A DNA stretch of 64,000 nt, taken from NCBI GenBank assembly GCA_018825305.1, contig JAHJEO010000022.1:62001-126000 (forward strand), read 5' to 3'. The translations under genes were made by a program, and so were the position numbers. The notes under the pieces were generated by a model. The model saw only the letters and a program-made list of their open reading frames with translations. It ran no database searches and was not told where the DNA came from. This document shows, in pieces, positions 1-9,099 of this stretch; within the stretch, counting starts at the first letter, position 1; each line of letters begins with the position of its first letter. The stretch comes from Gammaproteobacteria bacterium. Lineage in GTDB: Bacteria; Pseudomonadota; Gammaproteobacteria; Burkholderiales; Rhodocyclaceae.

Positions 1-2
1 CG

Positions 3-161
3 CTGGGCGAACGCCTCGGCATCAACGGCACACCGACCCTGGTCGCAGGCGACGGCCGCATCCTTCCCGGTGCCGCCAGCAGTGCGCAGATCGAGGCGTG
101 GCTCGCGCGCGCCACGGCGAGCGCCGAAGGCCCGGCGTCAACCACGGGCGCCACGCGATGA
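3..161 (+). CDS. DsbC-like thiol:disulfide interchange protein, C-terminal end (partial)
   Basis: Open from the window edge and ending at TGA 159-161, so only the last 52 codons are seen. The segment GINGTPTLV followed by DGRILPGA is the cis-proline loop and following strand of the thioredoxin fold in DsbC/DsbG-like proteins. Such proteins isomerise disulfides in the periplasm. In F-type transfer operons a DsbC-like gene commonly sits beside traV/traC and would help fold the cysteine-rich TraU and TraN encoded downstream. Its stop overlaps the traV start (ATGA). The CXXC active site lies upstream of the window, so activity cannot be judged. Confidence 0.75.
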   Translation: MGERLGINGTPTLVAGDGRILPGAASSAQIEAWLARATASAEGPASTTGATR

Positions 162-724
162 AGCGAACCGTCCTGGCGCCGCTCCTGATCTTTGCCCTGG
201 CACTCTCCGGCTGCGCCTCGACCCTGTCCGGCGTCGGCGGCGCGGACGGCTATGCCTGCAAGGCCCCGGAAGGCGCGCAGTGCACCTCCGTCTCCGGTAT
301 CTATGCGAATTCGGCCCAGGGCATGCCAAGGTCCGCCAAGCCGCCCGAGCAGAAGCCGCCGCCGGGCAAACCTGTCGCCTACGGCGCAACACCCCTGGCA
401 CCCGGCAGGCCCGCCACCGCGTCGAGTTCGCTGCGATCGAATCCGCGAATCCTGCGGCTGTGGATCGCCCCCTGGGAAGACGCCGACGGCGATCTGAATG
501 AAGAAGCGCTGGTGCACGTCGTCGTCGATAGCGGACGATGGCTCATCGAGCATGTGCGGCCGGCGGCCAACCGCCGCATGGATGGCGTGGCGCCTCCGGT
601 GCCCCCTGTTCAGGATCTATCGCCGGCGAAAGCGCCGAGCGACGCGCCGCAGCCCCCGACTCGCTACCCGCTGCCGCCCGCCAACCCGTCATCCGGCGCC
701 GAGCCCGTCTCCACGGAGTTCTGA
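158..724 (+). CDS. traV: TraV, outer-membrane lipoprotein of F-type T4SS
   Basis: 188 residues. The ATG at 158 overlaps the preceding stop. The N-terminus is a lipoprotein signal with lipobox LSGC (Cys19). It is followed by the TraV signature GYACKAPEGAQC and SVSGIY, then a Pro-rich linker. In F-type systems TraV is the VirB7-like lipoprotein that forms the outer-membrane core complex with TraK and TraB. The C-terminal third is proline-rich and variable, as is usual in the family. It is followed by traC after a 3-bp gap, so the genes are probably co-transcribed. Confidence 0.88.
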   Translation: MKRTVLAPLLIFALALSGCASTLSGVGGADGYACKAPEGAQCTSVSGIYANSAQGMPRSAKPPEQKPPPGKPVAYGATPLAPGRPATASSSLRSNPRILRLWIAPWEDADGDLNEEALVHVVVDSGRWLIEHVRPAANRRMDGVAPPVPPVQDLSPAKAPSDAPQPPTRYPLPPANPSSGAEPVSTEF

Positions 725-727
725 ATC

Positions 728-3283
728 ATGTTCCGCACGCTGATCGCCGACCTCGAAGCCATGCTCACTGGAGCCAAGGCAGCGGACCTCCTTCCCCGCT
801 CGCAAGGAGCCTCCGCCCTCTTAGGCAATGATGCGGCGGCCTTCTCTGAGTGGTTGCCGTATCGCGCCTGGCTCGAAGATCACCAGGTCTTCGTCAATCG
901 CGATTCGCTCGGCTTCTGCCTGGAAGTGCGGCCCCAGTCCGGCGCCGACGAGGAGATGACGCGTGTCCTGACCGCGCTCTATGCCGCCTCGCCGCCGGGC
1001 ACCGGCATCCAGTTCCATCTCTTCGCCAGTCCCGACATCCGTGCCCCGCTCGCGCGCTACGCCGGGCTGCGCCGGCCGGATGAGGACGTTCCGGAGTTTG
1101 CCCGCCTGGGTCGTGCCGGGCGGCACAGCAACATCCACCGCACCATGGCGCGGCGACGCGTCGAGTACTACCTCGCCGGCAGCCGAGCGTCGCTGCTGCC
1201 CGCGCAGAATTATCTGTTCCGGGATTTCAGGCTGGTGGTGAGCATTTCCACTCCGGGCAACCTGGAGGATCTCACGCATCTGGACGACCTGTTGCTGGTC
1301 AGGGACAGCGTGCGGGCAACCTTGCACGCGGCCGGCTTTCCGTCGAAAGCATGGACGGCGGCCGATCTGATCAACTGGGTGTCCGCGCTGATCGATCCGC
1401 ATCGGCAGACCGGCGATTGTCTGGCCCTCCCCTATGACGACGGGCGCGAACTGCGCGACCAGGTCATCGATCGTGCGACCCGACTGCGGATCCGGCAGAC
1501 CGGCGTCGAGCTCTTCAACCCCGCCGATCCGCGCCCCCGCGAGCTGCGGCTGCTTTCCGTGCGATCGTTACCGCCGCGCTTCGCGCTGTGGAACATGGGC
1601 AGCCTGATCGGCGACCTGTACCAGAGCACTTTGCAGTACCCCTGCCCCTTCCTGCTGACCTTGGGCGTGCAGGTGCTCGACCCCGAGGCCACGCGCAACT
1701 GGGCCTACCTCAAGGCCGCGCGCGCCACCACCAACGCCACCAGTTACATGGCCCGCTTCCTCCCCGACTTGCAGGAACGCAAGGCCGACTGGGACATTGT
1801 CTTGAAGGCGATGGACGATGGACAGCAATTGGTCGATCTCTACCACCAGGTGGCCCTGTTCGCACCGGCCGACGAAGTGACCCGCGCCGAGCAGGCCGCG
1901 CGCGCGATCTTCCGGGCACGCGGCTTCGAGCTCACCAGCGACACGCTGATGATGACGCAGGCGCTGATCGGCTCACTCCCCATGACGTTCTCGGTGCCCT
2001 TCCACAAGGATCTGAAGCGCATGAAGCGGGTCACCACCAAGACTTCCTCAAACGCCGTGCACCTCGCTCCCCTGATCGCCGAATGGCAGGGTACCGGAAC
2101 GCCGGTACTGCTGTTCGGCGGCCGCCGCGGCCAGGTCATGCAGCTCGACGTCTACGACAACCCCGCCGGCAACTACAACGTCGCCATCGCCGGCACCTCG
2201 GGTTCCGGCAAGTCGCTGCTGCTGAACGAGATCGCCGCCGCCTATCTGGGCACCGGGGCCCGGGTCTGGATCATCGACGTCGGCCGCTCCTACGAGAAGG
2301 CCTGTCGCAACTTCGGTGGCAGCTTCATCGAGTTCACCGAGAACGCCGCGCTGTCGCTGAACCCCTTCACCCTGGTAGCGGACATCGACGAGGACATGGA
2401 ACTCCTGCAGCCGCTGCTGGCCCAGATGGTTTCGCCACGCGAACCGCTGGATGGTTTCCAGTACTCCACCCTCGGTGCAGCGATCAAGAAGGTCTGGAAA
2501 GCCAAGGGCAACACCATGCGGGTGTCCGACGTGCACGACCTGCTCGCCACCGGCCGGCTCGACGAAGACAGCCGCGACGAAGATCGCCGGCTGAAGGACC
2601 TGGCGGCAATGCTGCATCCCTATACGGCTGACGGCGCCTACGGCAAGTACTTCGAGTCGGACGCGACGATCGACTTCAGTTCCGACTTCATCGTCCTCGA
2701 ACTCGAAGAGCTGAAGGCGAAGAAGGACCTGCAAACCGTGGTGCTGTTGATCATGATGTACCGCATCACGCGCGAGATGTACTTCAGCCGCGAGAGGAAG
2801 AAGATCGTCATCATCGACGAGGCCTGGGATCTGCTCTCCGGCGGCGCCACGGCCGAGTTCATCGAGGCGGGTTACCGCCGGGCGAGGAAGTACAAGGGTT
2901 CCTTCATGTCGGCCACCCAAGGCGTGGACGACTACTACCGCAACCCGGCGGCCAAGGCCGCACTCGACAATTCCGACTGGATGTTTCTGCTGCGACAGAA
3001 ACCGGAATCGATCGAGATGATGGACAAGCTCGGCCAGCTCACGATGGACGATGCGATGAAGCGGCTCTTGCAATCGCTGCGCACCGAACACGGCGCGTAT
3101 TCGGAGATTTACATCCACTCGCCCGTCGGCAACGGCATCGGCCGATTGATTGTCGATCCCTACAGCCTGCTGCTATTCAGTAGCCGCGCTGAAGATTTCA
3201 ACGCCATCAACGACAAGCGCGCCACCGGCCTCAGCGTCCCTCAGGCAATCGATGCTGTGTTGCAGGACCGGAGTGTGTCGTGA
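728..3283 (+). CDS. traC: TraC, VirB4-like ATPase of F-type T4SS
   Basis: 851 residues, normal for TraC. Walker A GTSGSGKSLLL lies near residue 488 and Walker B IVIIDEAWDLL near residue 693. The N-terminal half is the TraC_F_IV-type domain. The protein is the cytoplasmic motor ATPase that powers pilus assembly and works with the inner-membrane complex. Its stop overlaps the next start by 4 bases (GTGA at 3280). No disruption is seen and both nucleotide motifs are intact, so it should be functional. Confidence 0.95.
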   Translation: MFRTLIADLEAMLTGAKAADLLPRSQGASALLGNDAAAFSEWLPYRAWLEDHQVFVNRDSLGFCLEVRPQSGADEEMTRVLTALYAASPPGTGIQFHLFASPDIRAPLARYAGLRRPDEDVPEFARLGRAGRHSNIHRTMARRRVEYYLAGSRASLLPAQNYLFRDFRLVVSISTPGNLEDLTHLDDLLLVRDSVRATLHAAGFPSKAWTAADLINWVSALIDPHRQTGDCLALPYDDGRELRDQVIDRATRLRIRQTGVELFNPADPRPRELRLLSVRSLPPRFALWNMGSLIGDLYQSTLQYPCPFLLTLGVQVLDPEATRNWAYLKAARATTNATSYMARFLPDLQERKADWDIVLKAMDDGQQLVDLYHQVALFAPADEVTRAEQAARAIFRARGFELTSDTLMMTQALIGSLPMTFSVPFHKDLKRMKRVTTKTSSNAVHLAPLIAEWQGTGTPVLLFGGRRGQVMQLDVYDNPAGNYNVAIAGTSGSGKSLLLNEIAAAYLGTGARVWIIDVGRSYEKACRNFGGSFIEFTENAALSLNPFTLVADIDEDMELLQPLLAQMVSPREPLDGFQYSTLGAAIKKVWKAKGNTMRVSDVHDLLATGRLDEDSRDEDRRLKDLAAMLHPYTADGAYGKYFESDATIDFSSDFIVLELEELKAKKDLQTVVLLIMMYRITREMYFSRERKKIVIIDEAWDLLSGGATAEFIEAGYRRARKYKGSFMSATQGVDDYYRNPAAKAALDNSDWMFLLRQKPESIEMMDKLGQLTMDDAMKRLLQSLRTEHGAYSEIYIHSPVGNGIGRLIVDPYSLLLFSSRAEDFNAINDKRATGLSVPQAIDAVLQDRSVS

Positions 3284-3645
3284 GCGCCAGGACCACCGTC
3301 ATCGTCGTTCTCGCCAATGTCCTGCTGAGTGCCCTCATCGTCCTCGCCTATGCATTGTGGTTTGCGCCTGCCGCCGCACCCCGCCTCGCCGTCCTCGATG
3401 TCGGTGAGCTGTATCGCCTGAAGGAAACCCAGGTGGCCAAGGTGCTGGTGAAGCTTGACGCCACCCACGAAGACCGCGCCCTGGCACTCCAGCGCGCGAG
3501 CGCCTTCGGCCTGGAAATGACGAACCTGATCCAGTCGCTGCCGGAAGAGTGCCACTGCCTGATCCTGGCACGCGGCGCCGTCGTCGGTCCGGCCCCGCTG
3601 CTGCCCGATCTGACGCCGGAAGTGCGTCGGCGGCTTGGGCTGTAG
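3280..3645 (+). CDS. trbI: TrbI-like F-type conjugation protein
   Basis: 121 residues with a GTG start overlapping the traC stop. There is one N-terminal membrane segment (about residues 7-28), then VLDVGELYRLKETQ and a short soluble domain ending in a CHCLI motif. This size and layout match the TrbI family of F-type operons, which lie between traC and traW and affect pilus outgrowth/retraction. Note that this is not the VirB10-like TrbI of IncP plasmids. Position supports the name more than any catalytic motif does. Confidence 0.78.
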   Translation: MSARTTVIVVLANVLLSALIVLAYALWFAPAAAPRLAVLDVGELYRLKETQVAKVLVKLDATHEDRALALQRASAFGLEMTNLIQSLPEECHCLILARGAVVGPAPLLPDLTPEVRRRLGL

Positions 3646-3653
3646 GCCGCGCG

Positions 3654-4190
3654 ATGCGCACCTCGTTTTGTAAGCCGGCCGTGTTCGAGCGCTTCGATCG
3701 CGAATCCTTCCGGCGCCGCTTGAGCGAACATCTGCGCCGCTGGGGAATCATCTACCTGCTGCTGATAATCGCTGCAGCGTTGTTCCAGGCGCACTTCGCC
3801 TTCGGCCTGAATGTCTCGCCCAGCCTGCCACAGAGATTCTTCCTGATCCACAAGGGTGAGCTGCCGCTGCGCGGGCAGTATGTGGCCTTCCGCTGGCCGG
3901 GCGGCGGCCCCTACCCGTCTGGCGTCACCTTCGTCAAGATCATCGCCGGCATGGCGGGTGACGCCGTCTCGCGCGCGGATCGGGAGTTCTTCGTGAACGG
4001 GATGCCGGTCGGGCAGGCCAAGGCGGTGAGCCGTCTGGGTCTGCCGCTCGAACCCGGTCCCACCGGGATCCTGCCCGCCGGCCGCTACTACGTGCGGGCG
4101 CCGCACCCCGACAGCCTCGATTCACGCTACCAGCTGACGGGCTGGATCTCGGGCGCACAGATCATCGGACGGGCTTATGCGCTGTTCTGA
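3654..4190 (+). CDS. traF: TraF-type conjugative signal peptidase (S26 family)
   Basis: 178 residues, starting at ATG 3654 just after trbI. One membrane segment (about 31-48) precedes NVSPSLPQRFF, where Ser57 fits the nucleophile of S26C TraF peptidases. GVTFVKIIAGMAGD carries the general-base Lys95. The conserved C-terminal box (YYVRAPHPDSLDSRY) follows. In IncP TraF and related TrhF proteins this enzyme matures the pilin propeptide in the inner membrane. In SXT-like elements the equivalent gene (trhF) lies between traC and traW, as here. It overlaps traW by 14 bases. Confidence 0.88.
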   Translation: MRTSFCKPAVFERFDRESFRRRLSEHLRRWGIIYLLLIIAAALFQAHFAFGLNVSPSLPQRFFLIHKGELPLRGQYVAFRWPGGGPYPSGVTFVKIIAGMAGDAVSRADREFFVNGMPVGQAKAVSRLGLPLEPGPTGILPAGRYYVRAPHPDSLDSRYQLTGWISGAQIIGRAYALF

Positions 4191-4833
4191 GCATTTGTGT
4201 CAACCCTGCCGCCGCCCGGGTCGCATGGCACTCGTCGCCGTCGCCATGCTGCTGTCGTTCGCCGCCCGTGCGCAAGACCTCGGGGTCATCGGTCCGGTGT
4301 ATCCGATCGCCGAGCCAAGTCTCCTGGAAGTGATCCTCGCCAGGCTGCGCGACGCGGAAGCAACCGGGGTACTCGCCCAACTTCAACGGGACGCGCAAGC
4401 CCGAGCGAAGAACCAGATCGAGCAGCCCGCTGCCATCGTCAAACTCACGAAGACCACCAAAGCCCGCAGCTTCTACTACGACCCGAGCATCGTCGTCCCC
4501 TACGCCATTCTCGATGCCGACGGCAAGCTGCTCGTCCCGCCGGGAACGACGGTCAATCCACTCGATACGGTGTCGCTCTCGCAAGCGCTGCTCTTCATCG
4601 ATGCGCGCGACACCGCGCAGGTCAAACGCGCCAGCGGAATTCTCGACGAGCGCGGCGGCAAGCTGAAGGTGATTCTGACCGGCGGCTCCTACCTGGATCT
4701 GATGCGCCGCTGGAAGCGGCCGGTGTTCTTCGACCAGCAGGGAACGCTCACCGAGAAGCTGGGTATCCGCCACGTGCCGGCGCTCGTCACCCAGGATGGC
4801 AAGCGGCTAAGGATCGAGGAGATTCTGCGATGA
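4177..4833 (+). CDS. traW: TraW, periplasmic pilus-assembly protein
   Basis: 218 residues from ATG 4177. A second in-frame ATG at 4225 would give a cleaner signal peptide (MALVAVAMLLSFAARA) and is an equally likely start. Family features include DLGVIGPVYPI just after the signal, the SFYYDPS segment, and the C-terminal VPALVTQDGKRLRIEE, which resembles the end of TrbC domains. TraW works with TrbC and TraU in the periplasm during pilus extension. It overlaps the traU start by 4 bases. Confidence 0.88.
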   Translation: MRCSEHLCQPCRRPGRMALVAVAMLLSFAARAQDLGVIGPVYPIAEPSLLEVILARLRDAEATGVLAQLQRDAQARAKNQIEQPAAIVKLTKTTKARSFYYDPSIVVPYAILDADGKLLVPPGTTVNPLDTVSLSQALLFIDARDTAQVKRASGILDERGGKLKVILTGGSYLDLMRRWKRPVFFDQQGTLTEKLGIRHVPALVTQDGKRLRIEEILR

Positions 4834-5840
4834 GGTCCGGTAACCGTCTCGTCGCGGTTCTGCTGCTCGTCGCCGGCCTCATGCTGGCAGGACCGGCCGC
4901 GGCCGGCCCGACCTGCCAGGGTCGTTTCATGAACCCCATCACCGACATCTGCTGGAGCTGTGTCTTCCCGCTCACGATCGGCGCCGCGTCGCTCCTGGCC
5001 GATGGGCAGGACGACATCGGCAATCCGTCCACGCCGATCTGCTATTGCAGCAATCCGCCGCGCGTCGGCGTCACGATCGGTTTCTGGGAGCCGGTGCGCC
5101 TGGTCGATGTGACCCGCACACCCTTCTGCATGGTCGCTCTCGGCGGCATCGCCATCGATCCGGGCATCGAGGTGCCGCGCGGCGCCCAGGTGGGCCACGA
5201 CAGCCAGACGCGCAACAGCTTCTACCACGTGCACTGGTACACCAATCCGATCCTCTACTGGCTCGAAGTGCTGCTGGATTTCCCGTGTCTGGAGCAAGGC
5301 GCGCTCGATCTCGTCTACCTCACCGAAGTCGATCCACTGTGGGCCGACGACGAGTTGACCGCAATCCTCAACCCGGAAGCTGTGCTGTTCGCCAATGCCC
5401 CGGCGAAAGCCGCCTGTGCCGCCGACTGTGTCGCGTCCAGCGCCGGATTCGGCATCGCGAGCCTGTTCTGGTGCGCCGGCTGTCAGGGCTCGATCTACCC
5501 GATGTCGGGCCATGTCGCCGCGCATATCGGTGGCGTGCAGGCTTCCGCTCTGCTCACCCAGCGCATGACCGCCAAGATGCACCGGCAACTCGCCACCTTC
5601 GACGGCGCCGGCCCAGCGGGCCTTTGCGGCTACTACATGCAGCCGATCATGGACAAGACCCACTACAAGCTGCAGATGGTCTACCCCGTCCCCAACACAC
5701 AGAAGGATGCCGGCCAGTGCTGCCAGCCCTACGGGCGCACGACCATGATCTGGGGCGCCGGCAAGTCATTCCCGGTGACGGGAGAGGATTTCTCGTACCA
5801 GATCTTCCGCAAAAGGAACTGCTGTGCCGGCGCGTATTGA
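4830..5840 (+). CDS. traU: TraU, cysteine-rich periplasmic conjugation protein
   Basis: 336 residues, ATG overlapping the traW stop. A signal peptide ends near AAAGP. The mature protein begins with CQGRFMNPITDICWSCVFP, diagnostic of TraU. It has many cysteines (ICYCSNPP, ACAADCVASS, FWCAGCQG, QCCQPYG, RNCCAGAY) expected to be disulfide-bonded. That fits the DsbC-like gene upstream and the thioredoxin-like TraF downstream. TraU is needed for DNA transfer and pilus assembly and interacts with TraW/TrbC. Full length. Confidence 0.93.
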   Translation: MRSGNRLVAVLLLVAGLMLAGPAAAGPTCQGRFMNPITDICWSCVFPLTIGAASLLADGQDDIGNPSTPICYCSNPPRVGVTIGFWEPVRLVDVTRTPFCMVALGGIAIDPGIEVPRGAQVGHDSQTRNSFYHVHWYTNPILYWLEVLLDFPCLEQGALDLVYLTEVDPLWADDELTAILNPEAVLFANAPAKAACAADCVASSAGFGIASLFWCAGCQGSIYPMSGHVAAHIGGVQASALLTQRMTAKMHRQLATFDGAGPAGLCGYYMQPIMDKTHYKLQMVYPVPNTQKDAGQCCQPYGRTTMIWGAGKSFPVTGEDFSYQIFRKRNCCAGAY

Positions 5841-6543
5841 TCGCAGGGCCCTCCGGGCGCTGGCCTGCCTCCTGCCCGGCCTCTTGCCGTGCTTTGCTCT
5901 GGCGCAGACACCTCAGTTGCCAATGAAGTGGCCGAGCACGCAGGATATCGATCGCACACTGAAGGCGAACCCCTTCCCCGACGCGAACCGGATCGACTCG
6001 CAGGCTATCCCTCAGCCACCGCGTGTGGAGCCGCAACGCAGCGCGATCGACATCGAAGCGCTGGCACGGGGCAAGGTCCAGTTGCCGAACGCCGGGAGCA
6101 CTTCCGGCGCGGCACCGACACCGCTCAGAATCTTCATCACGCTGGATATGCCACGGGCAAGCCTGCAACTGCTCACCGACCAGGCGGCCCGGGCAGGCGC
6201 CGTGCTGGTGTTGCGCGGCCTCAAGTCACAGTCGATGCGACAGACCGTCGCTGTGGTGCAAGAACTAATCGGCAAGCGCCGCGTCGCCTGGGTCATCGAT
6301 CCCGAAGCCTTCACGCGCTTCGCCGTACGCCAGGCGCCGACTTTCGTGCTCACGCTGACCGACGCCGCCAATGACGCGCAGCGCGGCTGCAACGCCGGAT
6401 GCGCAACGCCTGCCGGCTTCGTCAGTGTGGCCGGCGATGTCAGCCTGGACTACGCGCTGGAAACCATCCAGCGCCGCATGCCGCAAGCGGCGCCGCGCGC
6501 CGAGCCCCTCCTCAAACGGTTGCGGGCATCGCCAGCCTCATGA
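5824..6543 (+). CDS. trbC: TrbC, F-type periplasmic pilus-assembly protein
   Basis: 239 residues. A GTG start at 5824 is chosen because it overlaps traU by 17 bases and gives a signal peptide ending near ALAQ. The C-terminal half holds the type-F TrbC domain, including LRIFITLDMP and the VVQELIGKRRVAWVIDPEAF segment, then a thioredoxin-like PTFVLTL. TrbC pairs with TraW to bridge inner and outer membrane parts of the channel. It is followed by the traN-like gene with an ATGA overlap. Confidence 0.85.
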   Translation: MPARIDRRALRALACLLPGLLPCFALAQTPQLPMKWPSTQDIDRTLKANPFPDANRIDSQAIPQPPRVEPQRSAIDIEALARGKVQLPNAGSTSGAAPTPLRIFITLDMPRASLQLLTDQAARAGAVLVLRGLKSQSMRQTVAVVQELIGKRRVAWVIDPEAFTRFAVRQAPTFVLTLTDAANDAQRGCNAGCATPAGFVSVAGDVSLDYALETIQRRMPQAAPRAEPLLKRLRASPAS

Positions 6544-7523
6544 TCGCCCCTCGCTTCCTCCTCTGCCTCATCACCGCGCTCGCCACGCACACTTCGCCCG
6601 CTCACGCCGACGCGTTGTCCGACGCCTTCAACCAGGGCACCACACTCGGCCGCAGTGGCAACGCCGCAGCGCGCGGCCAGATCAGCGGCACTACCGCGCA
6701 AGCGACAGTGCCGAACTACACCACTGCGCCGCCCGAGGCCTCCTACTTCGGCAGCCCTGGCCTGTCCACACTCTCCTCGACCCATGTCAGCGCCTGCGCG
6801 GGCGCCACCGGGCAACCAGCGAACTTTGCCCAGCAGGGCTGCAATGCGGTGGATTTCTCGCAAACCAATTCGTCGCGGCGGCCGACCTACAGCATCGGTC
6901 CCACCGACCCGCTGCTCACCCGCGCCAAAACCATCACCGCCGACCCGCAGGCAATCGCCGGGAATCTTGCCGGCACCTACAGCGGTTGCAGCGTGCAGAC
7001 GGTGACGCGCCCGGACATCTTCGAGACGCTGCTCTGCCACCAGTACCGGACCATGGAGAACACCAGCTGCGACAAGGTCCTGATCGTCACGCCGATCCAG
7101 ACACCCGGCTGCTCGCCGGGACAGTTCCTGACGCGGGTAACCGCAGACCCCTGCCCGGCCTGCATCGACTACCTGGCCTTCGACTTCAGTTGCGGCGCGA
7201 ACAACTACCTGATGCACGCCTTCACCATCGCCAAGTCTACGGGTGGGGTCTACATGGAACTGGGCTCGCAATACGTGCCCGGCACGCTGAACACCCAGAT
7301 CGGCCAGAGCCCGGGGCCGTCGCGGATCGATGGTTACTACTGCTACCAGACCTACTACAGCCAGTCCTGCTCTGGCGCCAACTGCTCCATCGGCGCCTGG
7401 TTCTACAACCCCTGCCAGGGCACCAGCTACTACGGTGTGAGCACCTTTGCCATGCCCACCACGGTGAGCTTCACCGACACCTGGGACAACCAGTGCGCGG
7501 CGCTGGAGGCGCGCGCGCAATGA
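6540..7523 (+). CDS. traN: TraN-like mating-pair protein, N-terminal module
   Basis: 327 residues with a signal peptide (to about SPAHA). The mature start has the TraN-type AFNQGTTLGRSGN repeat-like region, the VPNYTTAPPEASYFG motif that follows it in TraN proteins, and a cysteine-containing C-terminal half (ADPCPACID, FSCGANN). It ends by overlapping the next gene, which carries the rest of a TraN-like Cys-rich sequence. In F, TraN is one outer-membrane protein that stabilises mating pairs by contacting the recipient. Here the function seems divided between two secreted proteins. The assignment to TraN rests on motif and position. Confidence 0.7.
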   Translation: MIAPRFLLCLITALATHTSPAHADALSDAFNQGTTLGRSGNAAARGQISGTTAQATVPNYTTAPPEASYFGSPGLSTLSSTHVSACAGATGQPANFAQQGCNAVDFSQTNSSRRPTYSIGPTDPLLTRAKTITADPQAIAGNLAGTYSGCSVQTVTRPDIFETLLCHQYRTMENTSCDKVLIVTPIQTPGCSPGQFLTRVTADPCPACIDYLAFDFSCGANNYLMHAFTIAKSTGGVYMELGSQYVPGTLNTQIGQSPGPSRIDGYYCYQTYYSQSCSGANCSIGAWFYNPCQGTSYYGVSTFAMPTTVSFTDTWDNQCAALEARAQ

Positions 7524-8719
7524 AGCTGCGTCTCGTCTGCGCGCTCGTTCTAACACTCCTCCTCGGAATGGTGTCGGCGGTTTTCGCCGCCGACTGCCAG
7601 AAGACCGCCGAATCCTGCGTCGAAGGCTCGGAGACCCGCAACATCGGCGGCTACCCGGTGCACCGGGACTGCTGGCGCTATCGATCACAGTTCAGTTGCG
7701 TCTCGCAGGCCATGAGCGATGACTGCCAACCGCTGCGCAACCGCGGTTGCAGCCAGATCGGATCGCGTTGCATCGACACGAGCCCGCAGGGCGCCTGCAT
7801 GCTCTTTGAACAGACCTGGCAATGCCGGGTGGCGAGCGGATCGAGCTCAACCATCACGAACTGTGGCGGCCAGCAGTTCTGCCTCGACGGTCACTGCTTC
7901 GACACCGGCAATGCACCGGACGCCGATTTCGCCAAGGTGGTCACCGCGCTCGAAGTGCAGCGGGAAGCCGGCAAGTACGTGGATCCCACTACCTTGGTGG
8001 TGTTTCAGGGCTACGACAACCGCTGTCGCAAGAAGCTCTTCGGCCTCGTCAACTGCTGCAAGGGCGCGGGGTCGAGCAGCTCGCTCTTTTCCAACCTGAA
8101 CTTGATCCTCGGCGCGGGTGGCCAGGTGATGGGTGCCGTGGGATCAAGCTACACCTACGATGCGCTCTTCACGTCCGACGCGCCGAACATGGTGATCGCT
8201 GGTTTCGAGGCGCTCTTCGGGGCGGGTGGCGGCTCCTCCGCGCTTGCTGGCCTTCTTGCTGGCGATCTTTCGGTGGAGTTGTTCGTCCAGTCGCTGGTAC
8301 CCGGCCCTTGGACCATCGCCATTCTGGCAATTCAGCTCTCGGGCATCCTCGATTGCGAGCAGGCCGAACAGATCCTCGCCATGAAGCGCGACAACCGGCT
8401 CTGTCACGGCGTGGGGAGCTACTGCTCGTCGCGCCTGCCGATCATTCGCCTGTGCGTCGAAACGACCGAGTCCTACTGCTGCTTCAATTCGCGCCTGGCC
8501 CGCATCCTGAACGAGCAGGGGCGCGGCCAGTTGGGCCGCGGCTGGGGCGGAGCCGAGAACCCGGACTGCAGTGGCTTCACCGTCGCACAACTTCAGGCTC
8601 TTGATTTCTCCCGGATGAACCTGGCGGAGTTCTACGCCGAGATCGCGCCGACCTTGCCCGACGTCGGCACCCTGCGCTCCCGCGCCCAGCAGAAAATCAA
8701 CGGCTATTTCGGCCCATGA
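7520..8719 (+). CDS. traN: TraN-like mating-pair stabilisation protein, cysteine-rich module
   Basis: 399 residues with its own signal peptide (ending VFAADC). It has the dense cysteine pattern of TraN (CQKTAESCVEGSETRNIGG, CWRYRSQFSCVS, CSQIGSRCID, FCLDGHCFD). A hydrophobic stretch (LVPGPWTIAILAIQLSGI) follows, then another Cys-rich tail (YCSSRLP, ESYCCFNSRLARIL, NEQGRGQLGRGWG) typical of TraN C-termini. It is expected in the outer membrane or periplasm at the contact zone with the recipient. It overlaps both neighbours by 4 bases, so translation is probably coupled. Confidence 0.85.
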   Translation: MKLRLVCALVLTLLLGMVSAVFAADCQKTAESCVEGSETRNIGGYPVHRDCWRYRSQFSCVSQAMSDDCQPLRNRGCSQIGSRCIDTSPQGACMLFEQTWQCRVASGSSSTITNCGGQQFCLDGHCFDTGNAPDADFAKVVTALEVQREAGKYVDPTTLVVFQGYDNRCRKKLFGLVNCCKGAGSSSSLFSNLNLILGAGGQVMGAVGSSYTYDALFTSDAPNMVIAGFEALFGAGGGSSALAGLLAGDLSVELFVQSLVPGPWTIAILAIQLSGILDCEQAEQILAMKRDNRLCHGVGSYCSSRLPIIRLCVETTESYCCFNSRLARILNEQGRGQLGRGWGGAENPDCSGFTVAQLQALDFSRMNLAEFYAEIAPTLPDVGTLRSRAQQKINGYFGP

Positions 8720-9096
8720 ACTACTTGAAGCTCTTCGTGGTCTGCACCATTGGCACCCTCGCCTCCCTGGCGCTCGCGCAGGACGCATCCGCGAATCCGT
8801 CCGCCCGCATCCAGGTGTCCGACATCAAGCCGCTCCTGATCCGGGCCATCGATCAGGGCTCCGAACACGGCGTGCTGGTGGGTGAGGCCGCCACCTATGT
8901 CCGACAGAAGTTCGAGTCGACCGCCCCGATCGAGATCGACGTGCGCACGCTGTATGCCCTGCCCCAGCCAGGCTGCAGCCGACTCGAAGTGACGACGCGG
9001 CAGAAGGATGTGCTGGAGCAGGCCAAGCGCGGCGACAAGGAACTCGTCTACCAGGTGAGCTACTGCCGTGACGGACGTTTTCCGGAAAAGCGGTAG
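8716..9096 (+). CDS. Small secreted protein of unknown function in tra operon
   Basis: 126 residues; ATG overlaps the upstream stop (ATGA). A signal peptide ends around LALAQ. The mature protein is charged and has two cysteines (PGCSRLEV and SYCRDG), suggesting a periplasmic disulfide-bonded domain. I do not recognise the family. Placement between traN and traF inside an unbroken transfer operon suggests a role in pilus or mating-pair assembly, but nothing in the sequence proves this. Confidence 0.7.
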   Translation: MNYLKLFVVCTIGTLASLALAQDASANPSARIQVSDIKPLLIRAIDQGSEHGVLVGEAATYVRQKFESTAPIEIDVRTLYALPQPGCSRLEVTTRQKDVLEQAKRGDKELVYQVSYCRDGRFPEKR

Positions 9097-9099
9097 AGC

